From OM182 bacterium (GTDB lineage: Bacteria; Pseudomonadota; Gammaproteobacteria; Pseudomonadales; Azotimanducaceae), in NCBI GenBank assembly GCA_004213835.1, contig SHAE01000003.1:1-44681 (forward strand): DNA of 44,681 nt, in the 5' to 3' direction. The position numbers were made by a program, and so were the translations under genes. Shown in pieces: positions 35,889 to 43,269 of the stretch. The notes below the pieces were generated by a model. The model had not been told where the DNA came from, made no database searches, and worked only from the letters and a program-made list of their open reading frames with translations. Numbering within the stretch: position 1 is the stretch's first letter; each line of letters begins with the position of its first letter.

Positions 35889-37318
35889 GTTGGGAAGCTG
35901 TCATTGGCCTAGAGATCCACGTACAGCTCGCTACCCAGAGCAAAATTTTTTCCGGCGCCAGCACCGCTTATGGCGCATCGCCCAATGCCCAGGCCTGCAA
36001 CATCGATCTTGGGTTACCCGGAGTACTCCCGGTACTCAACGAGAGAGCCGTAGAGTTAGCCGTGCGCTTCGGTCTCGCCATTGGCGCGCAAATCAATCAG
36101 CACTCGATTTTCGACCGCAAAAACTACTTCTATGCCGACCTTCCCAAGGGCTACCAAATCAGCCAGTTTGAGACACCCATTGTTGGTCAGGGCACGATCA
36201 CGATTACGCCTGAGAACGGCAGGTCGCGAACGGTTGGCATTACCCGCGCGCATTTAGAAGAGGATGCGGGCAAATCTGTCCACGACCTGTATCCAGGGAT
36301 GACTGCCGTGGACCTCAATCGCACCGGGACGCCTTTGCTGGAGATTGTTTCGGAGCCCGATATGCGTTCTGCGCAAGAAGCCTCCGCCTACTTCCGACAG
36401 ATGCACACCTTGGTTCGCTACATCGGCATTTGCGACGGCAATCTAGCCGAGGGCAGCATGCGCTGTGATGCCAATGTTTCCGTGCGCCCAAGCGGACAAA
36501 CAGAATTTGGCGAACGCACAGAAATTAAAAACATCAACTCATTTCGTTTCGTTGAGCAAGCCATCGAGCATGAAATTGCGCGTCAAATCGATGTGCTGGA
36601 AGCCGGTGGCAAGATCGAGCGCGAGACCCGCCTCTACGACCCAGACAAAGATGAGACTCGTTCGATGCGCAGCAAAGAACTGAGTAACGACTACCGATAC
36701 TTTCCGGATCCGGATTTGCTACCCCTTTCGATCTCCGAAGCACTCATCGAGCGGATTCGCGGCGAGCTGCCCGAGTTGCCCGACGCACGACAACAGCGTT
36801 ACACATCGACCCTGGGATTATCGACTAGCGATGCTGTGGCAATCAGCAGCGATATCGACCGTGCAGATTACTTTGATGCCTGTTTGGCGGCCGGTGCGGA
36901 TCCTAAACAAAGTGCAAACTGGATGATGGGCGAGCTATCCGCGTACTTAAACAAGCACGACGTCACCATGACGCAAAGCCCGATTGCACCAGCGCTACTA
37001 GCCCAGTTAATTGCTCGCATCGACGACGGCACGTTGTCATCAAAGACTGCAAAAACTTTGTTTGATGCTCTTTGGAGCGCAGGACCAGCAGGCGATGTAG
37101 ACGAACTTATTGAGACACTCAATCTTGCCCAGTTGAGCGACGATGGCGCACTGACTCAGATCGTCGATGAGTTGATCGCAGCGAACCCGAAACAATTCGA
37201 CGAGCTGCGTAGTGGCAAAGAGAAAATGTTGGGGTTCTTCGTCGGCCAAGTGATGAAGGCGACCCAGGGAAAGGCTAACCCGCAGCAAGTAAATCAAATC
37301 ATTCGCGACAAGCTCTGA
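35885..37318 (+). CDS. gatB: Asp/Glu-tRNA amidotransferase subunit GatB
   Basis: GatB binds the misacylated tRNA and performs the kinase and transamidation steps. The 477 residues begin with the signature [33 protein letters not shown] (about 117-134) and the [14 protein letters not shown] segment are also diagnostic. The C-terminal YqeY-like tail (from about 330) is present. gatCAB here shows that the organism makes Asn-tRNA and/or Gln-tRNA by the indirect route. Confidence 0.99.
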   Translation: MSWEAVIGLEIHVQLATQSKIFSGASTAYGASPNAQACNIDLGLPGVLPVLNERAVELAVRFGLAIGAQINQHSIFDRKNYFYADLPKGYQISQFETPIVGQGTITITPENGRSRTVGITRAHLEEDAGKSVHDLYPGMTAVDLNRTGTPLLEIVSEPDMRSAQEASAYFRQMHTLVRYIGICDGNLAEGSMRCDANVSVRPSGQTEFGERTEIKNINSFRFVEQAIEHEIARQIDVLEAGGKIERETRLYDPDKDETRSMRSKELSNDYRYFPDPDLLPLSISEALIERIRGELPELPDARQQRYTSTLGLSTSDAVAISSDIDRADYFDACLAAGADPKQSANWMMGELSAYLNKHDVTMTQSPIAPALLAQLIARIDDGTLSSKTAKTLFDALWSAGPAGDVDELIETLNLAQLSDDGALTQIVDELIAANPKQFDELRSGKEKMLGFFVGQVMKATQGKANPQQVNQIIRDKL

Positions 37319-37380
37319 TTGTGCCGCCATGACTTCGTGCCCACGACGACGGCGAGAGCGTCCTAGGGTTGTTGGCGGTA

Positions 37381-37779
37381 TTAGGCTTGGAAAAAATCCA
37401 GCGCTGCCCGAAGTACATCACGTCGAGAAATCTGACCGACCAGCTGGCCACTCTCTAGCACTGGATATCGCCGTCGGTGGTGGCTTATGAATTGCTGCGT
37501 CAGGCTAAAAATGTCGGTATCTGGATCCACACATTCCACCTGTGTCTGCATAAAGTCTGCAACGATTCCCACCGGATCGTCGTAGTAGCTGTCTTGAACC
37601 ACCACCTGAATAAGATCGACCTCAGACAGGATGCCGAGGAGCGATCCATCCTCATCTACGACCGGCGCGCCAGAGATACCCTTGTCTAGCAGGGTTGCCA
37701 TCGCATGCACCACTGAATCGTTGGGGGCAAAGGTGATGACATTTGTTGACATAGAGTCTCTTACCTTCAGTGACTTCAT
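37381..37779 (-). CDS. CBS-domain-pair protein
   Basis: The 132-residue protein is almost entirely two CBS motifs: residues 6-60 (VRDSMSTNVITFAPNDSV then GAPVVDEDGSLLGILSEVDL) and about 74-130 (DFMQTQVECVDPDTDI then YPVLESGQLVGQISRRDVL). CBS pairs bind adenine nucleotides and usually regulate a partner enzyme or channel; no partner domain is fused and the ligand is unknown. The start is ATG 37779. It is convergent with gatB and divergent from the DUF35/thiolase pair, sharing a 202-base upstream region with it. Confidence 0.93.
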   Translation of the reverse strand: MKSLKVRDSMSTNVITFAPNDSVVHAMATLLDKGISGAPVVDEDGSLLGILSEVDLIQVVVQDSYYDDPVGIVADFMQTQVECVDPDTDIFSLTQQFISHHRRRYPVLESGQLVGQISRRDVLRAALDFFQA

Positions 37780-37834
37780 GCTATCCCACTCCGTTTCCTT
37801 CTGGAGTGCTCGACCATACGGTGATTGACGATCC

Positions 37835-37844
37835 CGCGTACGCG
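37835..37844. repeat. 10-bp palindrome in the CBS/DUF35 divergent region
   Basis: CGCGTACGCG is a perfect palindrome 56 bases upstream of the CBS gene start, followed by a second partial copy CGCGAAACGCG. It may be an operator for the divergent genes. Confidence 0.35.
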
Positions 37845-37927
37845 AAACGCGAGGTTGTTTGCCGAAACTTGTGAAGCATATCTCGCTCTATCGAGTTGCC
37901 ATGGGCGGTAGTAGTATCTGGAGTCGG

Positions 37928-37950
37928 TCGAGACTTGCTGTTTCGAGACT
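37928..37950. repeat. Direct repeat TCGAGACT upstream of the DUF35/thiolase genes
   Basis: Two identical 8-bp copies lie at 37928-37935 and 37943-37950, 15 bases apart start to start, 32 bases before the DUF35 start codon. The position fits an operator at or just downstream of a promoter. Confidence 0.45.
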
Positions 37951-37981
37951 GAGATTGAATTCAACGTGTTTAAGGGGAGTT

Positions 37982-38398
37982 ATGAGTAATCAGCCATTAC
38001 CAGCGGTTCCATACCTGAAAATTCCAGCCGACGGCAGCCCATATCTCGAGGGCCAAAAGTGCGGCAACTGCGGCTCAACATTTTTGGGCGAGCGCAGCGT
38101 TTGCTCGAAGTGCGGCGCACGCGATCAGATGGCCGCAGTCACCCTGCCAAACAGCGGCAAACTGTACTCCTACTCCATCGTGTATCGCTCTTTTCCCGGC
38201 ATTGAGGTGCCCTACATCAGCGCCATCGTAGATTTAGATGATGGCACGGCGATAAAGGGCAACCTGATCAACGTCGAGCCCGATCCTGAGAGCATCGACT
38301 TCGATATGCCAGTGGACGTGGTGTTTGCAGATGCCCTAGGTCGCAAAGACGCCGACGGCAACAGCTACCTTTCTTACTTTTTTCAACCAAAAAGCTAA
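37982..38398 (+). CDS. Zn-ribbon OB-fold protein (DUF35) paired with a thiolase
   Basis: DUF35 proteins have an N-terminal zinc ribbon and a C-terminal OB fold, and bind CoA-thioester enzymes of the thiolase superfamily as an activating or acyl-channelling partner. The ribbon cysteines are C27, C30, C41 and C44. The OB fold follows (about 55-135). The ATG at 37982 has AAGGGGAG three bases upstream and gives 138 residues; a 41-codon in-frame upstream extension is rejected. The partner thiolase begins 29 bases downstream. Confidence 0.93.
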   Translation: MSNQPLPAVPYLKIPADGSPYLEGQKCGNCGSTFLGERSVCSKCGARDQMAAVTLPNSGKLYSYSIVYRSFPGIEVPYISAIVDLDDGTAIKGNLINVEPDPESIDFDMPVDVVFADALGRKDADGNSYLSYFFQPKS

Positions 38399-38427
38399 TT
38401 TCACAGCAGAACAAACGGAGAACGACT

Positions 38428-39573
38428 ATGACCGACGCATATATCGTAGGGGTCGACATGATCAAATTCGGGCGCTTTCCCGAAAAGACCGTCCCGCAAA
38501 TTGGTGCCCAAGCGGCTTTGATGGCGCTGGATGATTGCGGCTTGAGCATTCAGCACATGCAGGCGCTGTATTGCGGCAACTTGGGCCAAGCCTCAGGCAT
38601 GGTCGGCCAACGACTACTGCAAGAGATTGGTCAAACGGGTATTCCCGTGGTCAACGTCGCTAACGCCTGCGCCACTGGTGCAACGGCGTTTCGCGAAGCC
38701 TGGGCCTCGGTCAAGGCAGGCTTGTACGACGTCGTATTGGCCGTTGGCGTTGAGCAAATGGGCAAAGGCCTACTCGGCGGCGCGGGGGGTAAGACCGGTA
38801 TTCCAAAGGAGGGTCTGATGGGCTCAGGCACCATGCCAGCAGTATTTGCCGAAGCCGGCATGGAACACTCGCGCCATTACGGTACGACTTTCGAGCAGTT
38901 CGCTAAAGTGTCGGTGAAGAATCATCACCACTCCACCCTGAACCCCAAGGCGATGTATCAGATTGAGACCCCGCTGGAAGAAGTAATTAACGCGGAGATG
39001 ATTTCTTATCCGAATACGAAGTTGATGTGTTCCGTCAATGTCGACGGCTCTGCTGCGGCAGTGATTTGCTCGGAGAAAAAAGCTCGCGAGTTGGGGCTGA
39101 TGGATCGGGCGATCAAGGTTCGGGCTTCAGTTTTGGCATCGGATCCATGGCAAGAGCGTGATTTGGTTATGCCCGATGTGAATTCCTGCACCCAGAAAGC
39201 CGCCAAGGAAGCCTACGAAATGGCCGGGCTAGGACCTGAAGATATCGACCTGATTGAGCTTCACGACTGCTTTGCGACGGCAGAAATACTGCATTACGGC
39301 AACTTAGGTATCTGCAAACAAGAGGATGCGGGCAAAATGATCGATGACGGCGAAGTCGCCTTGGGCGGGCGCATCCCTGTCAACGTTTCCGGCGGCCTGC
39401 TTTCGAAAGGCCATCCGCTCGGCGCCACCGGTATCGCCAACATTTACGAGGTCAGTACTCACCTGCGCAACGAGGCAGGCTCTCGCCAGGTCGAGGGCGC
39501 AAAAATTGGCCTTACCCATGTCATTGGCCTAGGCAGTGCCTGCGCCATTCACGTACTGGAGCGCGCCTCCTAG
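38428..39573 (+). CDS. SCPx/lipid-transfer-type thiolase family protein
   Basis: Thiolase-superfamily enzymes cleave or form C-C bonds next to CoA thioesters. The nucleophile is Cys81 in NACATGATAF. The C-terminal segments ELHDCF (277-282), VNVSGGLLSKGHPLGATG (about 318-335) and GLGSACAIHVLE follow the SCPx pattern rather than classical acetyl-CoA acetyltransferase, since the usual final CxG motif is absent. Thus beta-ketothiolase or retro-aldolase (Ltp2-like) chemistry on a bulky lipid is possible. The 381 residues are full length. Ribosome binding site GGAG is seven bases upstream. The adjacent DUF35 gene supports a two-subunit enzyme. Substrate unknown. Confidence 0.9.
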   Translation: MTDAYIVGVDMIKFGRFPEKTVPQIGAQAALMALDDCGLSIQHMQALYCGNLGQASGMVGQRLLQEIGQTGIPVVNVANACATGATAFREAWASVKAGLYDVVLAVGVEQMGKGLLGGAGGKTGIPKEGLMGSGTMPAVFAEAGMEHSRHYGTTFEQFAKVSVKNHHHSTLNPKAMYQIETPLEEVINAEMISYPNTKLMCSVNVDGSAAAVICSEKKARELGLMDRAIKVRASVLASDPWQERDLVMPDVNSCTQKAAKEAYEMAGLGPEDIDLIELHDCFATAEILHYGNLGICKQEDAGKMIDDGEVALGGRIPVNVSGGLLSKGHPLGATGIANIYEVSTHLRNEAGSRQVEGAKIGLTHVIGLGSACAIHVLERAS

Positions 39574-39596
39574 GCATTCGCTTGCAAAAGCCCACG

Positions 39597-39622
39597 AAAA
39601 GCCAGGCTCGCCTGGCTTTTTT
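39597..39622 (+). terminator. Rho-independent terminator after the thiolase gene
   Basis: AAAAGCCAGG (39597-39606) pairs with CCTGGCTTTT (39611-39620) around CTCG, with T continuing to 39622. The stem has an A-run on one side and a T-run on the other, so it could act in both directions. It ends the DUF35-thiolase unit. Confidence 0.9.
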
Positions 39623-39654
39623 GTTGGCCACCAACACCTGAACAGGAACTTAAT

Positions 39655-40137
39655 ATGCGCATCGGCGTTGTCAGCGACACGCACAATAACTTGAAGAATG
39701 TTCGCAAAATCGTCGAACTGTTTAACGCCGAAGGCGTCGACCGAGTCATTCACACCGGCGATATTAGCCAAGCAAAAACCTTGGACGTATTAGCCGGTTT
39801 AGACGCACCGCTATTTGGCGTCTTCGGTAACAACGATCAAGAGCGCGAGGCCCTCGCGCAGGCCATCGAACGCCACGGCTTCGCCTTTCAAGACCCGCCT
39901 TTGGACCTTCATTGGTGCGAGCGCTCGATCATTGTCGTGCACGACCCACTGGAATTTGAGGGCCACCTTGCGCATCAAGAGTTAGCCCTACATGGCCACA
40001 CCCACAGATACCGCCTCGAAACCTCAGGCGATCAGGTTATCTTCAATCCGGGAGAGTGCGCGGGCATGATGATCGGCAGGAACGCGGTCGGTGTGGTGGA
40101 CCTGCGCACCCTAGAATGTAAGGTGCTCAACTTTTGA
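39655..40137 (+). CDS. YfcE/MJ0936-type metallophosphoesterase
   Basis: A calcineurin-like phosphodiesterase of 160 residues. The metal ligands are in S7-D8-T-H10, GDI (D36), GNND (58-61), H96 in VVHDP and HGHTH (113-117), the full set for the family. These enzymes hydrolyse phosphodiesters in vitro; the natural substrate is unknown. The ATG at 39655 has AGGA seven bases upstream. It lies after the thiolase terminator, so it has its own promoter or depends on read-through. It ends 10 bases from the convergent DUF1499 gene. Confidence 0.93.
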   Translation: MRIGVVSDTHNNLKNVRKIVELFNAEGVDRVIHTGDISQAKTLDVLAGLDAPLFGVFGNNDQEREALAQAIERHGFAFQDPPLDLHWCERSIIVVHDPLEFEGHLAHQELALHGHTHRYRLETSGDQVIFNPGECAGMMIGRNAVGVVDLRTLECKVLNF

Positions 40138-40147
40138 GCCGCCTGAG

Positions 40148-40906
40148 CTAACCCCGCAGTCTCTGCAGAATGGTACCGATGCGTTTGGCGTTCACGCCAA
40201 GATCGGATCGACCGGATCGAGAGACGCTACGCACGTCAATCACGCTGCCGCCAACGGCGCTTGCGCGAACGCGAATCACCACGTCGTCTTTAAAGCCAAA
40301 CCAAAACGTTGTTGCCGTCGCCTCAACGATCCCCCGTTCCGCAGATACATTGACCACGGCTAGGCCCATGTCCTCGAGTACGGTGACCGCCTCGTTCAAT
40401 AGGATGCCGGGATTGGTCGGTAGCTCTAGGGTTCGCACCCAGGGATAGGCCTGTTGCTGCAATTCGGCTAGCACACTGGCGTCGTAGGCCAAGGGGTTTG
40501 CGCCTGCGGCCTCACGCACTGCCACCAGTGCATCAAACGCTGGCGGATCTTGGGTATCCGTCGAGATGTTGTGTATGGCAGGTACGGAAGCTAATGCATT
40601 CATTTGCATACCCACTTGCACGAGTAAGATTGTGCAGATCACCAGAGCGATCAAAATACTCGAGCGCTCTGCCTTCAGTCCTTTCCTCAGCGCGACGATG
40701 TAGCCGATCACACCCAAAAAGAAACCCGCCGACGCCAGCAGTATGCCGCCACTGGCGACAGTGAATCCGCCGCTATAGCTCCACATACCCAAACGGGTAC
40801 CAAAACCACCCATGACCAAAAGCACCGCGCCAATGACGGCACCAATCAAAATGGCCTGAGCCCACCAACGGGGTTTTTCAATGTCGTTTTCTGTCACGCT
40901 AACCAT
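40148..40906 (-). CDS. DUF1499 membrane protein of unknown function
   Basis: The N-terminal part contains three to four membrane helices (for example AILIGAVIGAVLLVMGGFG, ILLASAGFFLGVIGYIVAL and ILIALVICTILLVQVGMQM). The C-terminal half is the DUF1499 domain, recognisable by IHNISTDTQDPPAF, FWFGFKDDVVIRVR and DVRSVSRSGRSDLGVNAKRI. No function is established for DUF1499. I use ATG 40906 (252 residues); TTG at 40924 or GTG at 40897 are possible, the last with GGAAG nine bases upstream. It lies 33 bases downstream of the SDR gene in the same direction. Confidence 0.85.
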   Translation of the reverse strand: MVSVTENDIEKPRWWAQAILIGAVIGAVLLVMGGFGTRLGMWSYSGGFTVASGGILLASAGFFLGVIGYIVALRKGLKAERSSILIALVICTILLVQVGMQMNALASVPAIHNISTDTQDPPAFDALVAVREAAGANPLAYDASVLAELQQQAYPWVRTLELPTNPGILLNEAVTVLEDMGLAVVNVSAERGIVEATATTFWFGFKDDVVIRVRASAVGGSVIDVRSVSRSGRSDLGVNAKRIGTILQRLRG

Positions 40907-40939
40907 CTTCCAAAGGGACACCAAATGAGGCGGCGTAAC

Positions 40940-41728
40940 TTAACTGATCGTCGCGCCGCCATCGACAACAAAATTCTGACCGGTAGTAAAAGAACCCGCA
41001 GCGCAGGCCAAGTACACTGCCGCTCCGGCAATTTCCCTCGGCTCACCAATGCGGCGCAGCGGGTCACCTGCGGTGCGATCCTTCAAGATATCTGGATTTT
41101 CCCAAAGCGCCTTAGCGAAGTCCGTTCGCACAAGGCCCGGCGATATGGCGTTAACTCGAACGTTGTGTTTGCCGTGCTCAACCGCCAAATTGCGCACTAG
41201 CTGCAGGTCGGCGGCTTTGGAAATACAGTACGCCCCCAGCACCGGACTACCACGCAGGCCACCCACGCTGGACACGATAATGATGGAGCCGTCTTTGCGC
41301 TCGATCATCTCAGGCAACACCATATTTACCAGCCAGTGGTTGGATTTAATGTTGATGTCCAAAATCTTATCCATGGCATCGTCAGGCAGTTCCTGCATCG
41401 AACCGTAAAACGGATTTACCGCCGCGTTGCAAACCAGCACATCTATTTGACCTAGGCGCGCGCGTGTTTCGTCTACCAAGTGCTGCAGTGCCTCACGCTG
41501 TCCCACATGAGCTGGAATGACGATGGCCTCGCCGGTCTCGTTACCAGAAGCCTTGGCTTCAGCGTTAATCGCATCTGCCACCTCTTGGCATACATCAGCC
41601 TTACGGCTACTGATTACAACCTTGGCACCTTGCCGAGCCATTTCTTCGGCGATCGCTCGACCAATGCCCTTACTGGAGCCAGTGATCAGTGCGACCTTGT
41701 TGGTCATATCAAACAGATTACTAGACAT
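40940..41728 (-). CDS. Short-chain dehydrogenase/reductase
   Basis: A classical SDR of 262 residues: cofactor motif TGSSKGIG (16-23), N101-A-A, catalytic Ser154, Tyr167 and Lys171 (YCISK). Arg42 after the second strand (SSRK) is compatible with NADP(H) preference. The ATG at 41728 is chosen over one at 41752 because AAGGGGAG lies seven bases upstream. The substrate is unknown; the nearby thiolase suggests a 3-hydroxyacyl or alcohol group in lipid metabolism, which is inference. It is divergent from glyS. Confidence 0.92.
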   Translation of the reverse strand: MSSNLFDMTNKVALITGSSKGIGRAIAEEMARQGAKVVISSRKADVCQEVADAINAEAKASGNETGEAIVIPAHVGQREALQHLVDETRARLGQIDVLVCNAAVNPFYGSMQELPDDAMDKILDINIKSNHWLVNMVLPEMIERKDGSIIIVSSVGGLRGSPVLGAYCISKAADLQLVRNLAVEHGKHNVRVNAISPGLVRTDFAKALWENPDILKDRTAGDPLRRIGEPREIAGAAVYLACAAGSFTTGQNFVVDGGATIS

Positions 41729-41780
41729 CGATTTTCTCCCCTTTCCTGTCATGTATTGTCGGCTACTAACCGCTGTAGCG

Positions 41781-41809
41781 CTGAATTTAACCTGCTTTAG
41801 CGTTATAGT
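41781..41809 (+). promoter_or_regulatory. Candidate sigma-70 promoter for glyS
   Basis: A -10 TATAGT (41804-41809) is 17 bases from a weak -35 CTGAAT (41781-41786), within the 141-base gap between the divergent SDR and glyS genes. The leader would be about 55 bases. Confidence 0.4.
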
Positions 41810-41869
41810 CGCGCGCCGGGGCTTTTCGGCATCTCCCCACCTCTACTAATCACTTTTTCGGGAAATTCT

Positions 41870-43237
41870 GTGACTGCAACATCCATGGAGGAGCTCGTCT
41901 CCCTAGCCAAACGTCGAGGCTTTATTTTTCAATCCAGCGACATCTATGGCGGCCTGCAGGGGGTCTACGATTACGGTCCTTTGGGCGTGGAGCTGAAAAA
42001 CAATCTTAAGGCCGCTTGGTGGCGAGCCATGGTGTACGAACGCGACGACATCGAAGGCATAGACGCGGCGATTTTGACCAATCCGCTGACGCTGCGGCAC
42101 TCCGGGCATGAGGCAACCTTTACTGATCCATTAGTTGACTGCCGAAGTTGTAAGAGCCGCTGGCGAGCAGACCACCTAGACGGCGACACCTGTCCAGGCT
42201 GTGGGTCTAGCGACCTTACCGAACCCCGGCCGTTTAATCTGATGTTCAAAACCCAGGTTGGACCGGTACAGGACAGTGATAATTTTGCTTATCTGCGTCC
42301 AGAGACTGCACAGGCGATTTTCACCAACTTCAAAAACGTCGTGGATTCCACCTCTCCCAAACTGCCGTTTGGTATTGCGCAGATTGGTAAGGCGTTTCGT
42401 AACGAGATCACCCCACGAAACTTTATTTTTCGCGTGCGTGAATTCGAGCAAATGGAACTCGAATTCTTCGTCAAGGCCGGCGAAGACGAAGGCTGGCACA
42501 GTCGTTGGGTTGAGATGCGCCTCGATTGGTGGGAACAACAGGGCGTGGAGCGCGCGCAGCTGGAGCTTTATCACGTTCCTGCGGACGAGTTGGCGCATTA
42601 CAGCAAGGCCACCGTTGACGTCATGTACCGCTTTCCTCATGGTCTGGAGGAACTGGAGGGTATCGCCAACCGCACAGACTTCGATCTTGGCTCACATACC
42701 AAGAATCAAGAGGAGTACGACCTCAGTGCCAAGGTTGAGCCCAACAATGATTCCAACGCCAAGCTCGCCCTACAGGACTTGGAAGCCAAGAAATGGCATG
42801 TGCCTTTTGTCATAGAACCCTCCGCAGGCGTCGACCGTGGCGTACTGGCTGTGATGAACGAGGCATATCGGGTTGAGACATTGGACAATGGGAGCGAGCG
42901 TACGGTGATGGCATTCAAGCCTCACTTAGCCCCCATCAAAGTCGCCATCCTGCCTTTGAAGCGCAATCACGAAGGCATCGTGGCGAAAGCCAAGGCGATA
43001 AAGAGCGACCTAATGCAGTTGGGCATTGGTCGTATTTTTTACGAGGACACCGGCAACATTGGTAAGGGTTATCGTCGGCACGATGAAGTTGGTACGCCCT
43101 TATGCGTCACTGTCGATTTCCAAACCATCGAAGATGATGACACCGTTACCGTTCGCAACCGAGACACCATGGCTCAAGAGCGCGTAGCGGTTGCTGATCT
43201 TGCGAGTTATGTCGTGAGCAATATGCGCAGCGGCTAA
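41870..43237 (+). CDS. glyS: Glycyl-tRNA synthetase, dimeric (eukaryote/archaeal-like) type
   Basis: GlyRS charges tRNA(Gly). This is the class IIa homodimer form, not the alpha/beta tetramer usual in gammaproteobacteria. It starts [22 protein letters not shown] split around residues 7-28; a zinc-binding insert has C91, C94, C108 and C111; motif 2 is in [19 protein letters not shown] (176-194); motif 3 is [10 protein letters not shown]. The 455 residues match bacterial dimeric GlyRS, and the anticodon-binding domain is present (from about 360). The start is GTG 41870 with GGGA six bases upstream; an in-frame ATG at 41885 is an alternative. Confidence 0.97.
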   Translation: MTATSMEELVSLAKRRGFIFQSSDIYGGLQGVYDYGPLGVELKNNLKAAWWRAMVYERDDIEGIDAAILTNPLTLRHSGHEATFTDPLVDCRSCKSRWRADHLDGDTCPGCGSSDLTEPRPFNLMFKTQVGPVQDSDNFAYLRPETAQAIFTNFKNVVDSTSPKLPFGIAQIGKAFRNEITPRNFIFRVREFEQMELEFFVKAGEDEGWHSRWVEMRLDWWEQQGVERAQLELYHVPADELAHYSKATVDVMYRFPHGLEELEGIANRTDFDLGSHTKNQEEYDLSAKVEPNNDSNAKLALQDLEAKKWHVPFVIEPSAGVDRGVLAVMNEAYRVETLDNGSERTVMAFKPHLAPIKVAILPLKRNHEGIVAKAKAIKSDLMQLGIGRIFYEDTGNIGKGYRRHDEVGTPLCVTVDFQTIEDDDTVTVRNRDTMAQERVAVADLASYVVSNMRSG

Positions 43238-43269
43238 ACCGATGCCCGGCTAGCAGAAGGGGAGATCTG

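Noticed and set aside
37859-37981. 41-codon extension of the DUF35 gene
   Set aside because: A strong ribosome binding site precedes ATG 37982, and the extension covers the direct repeats in the control region.
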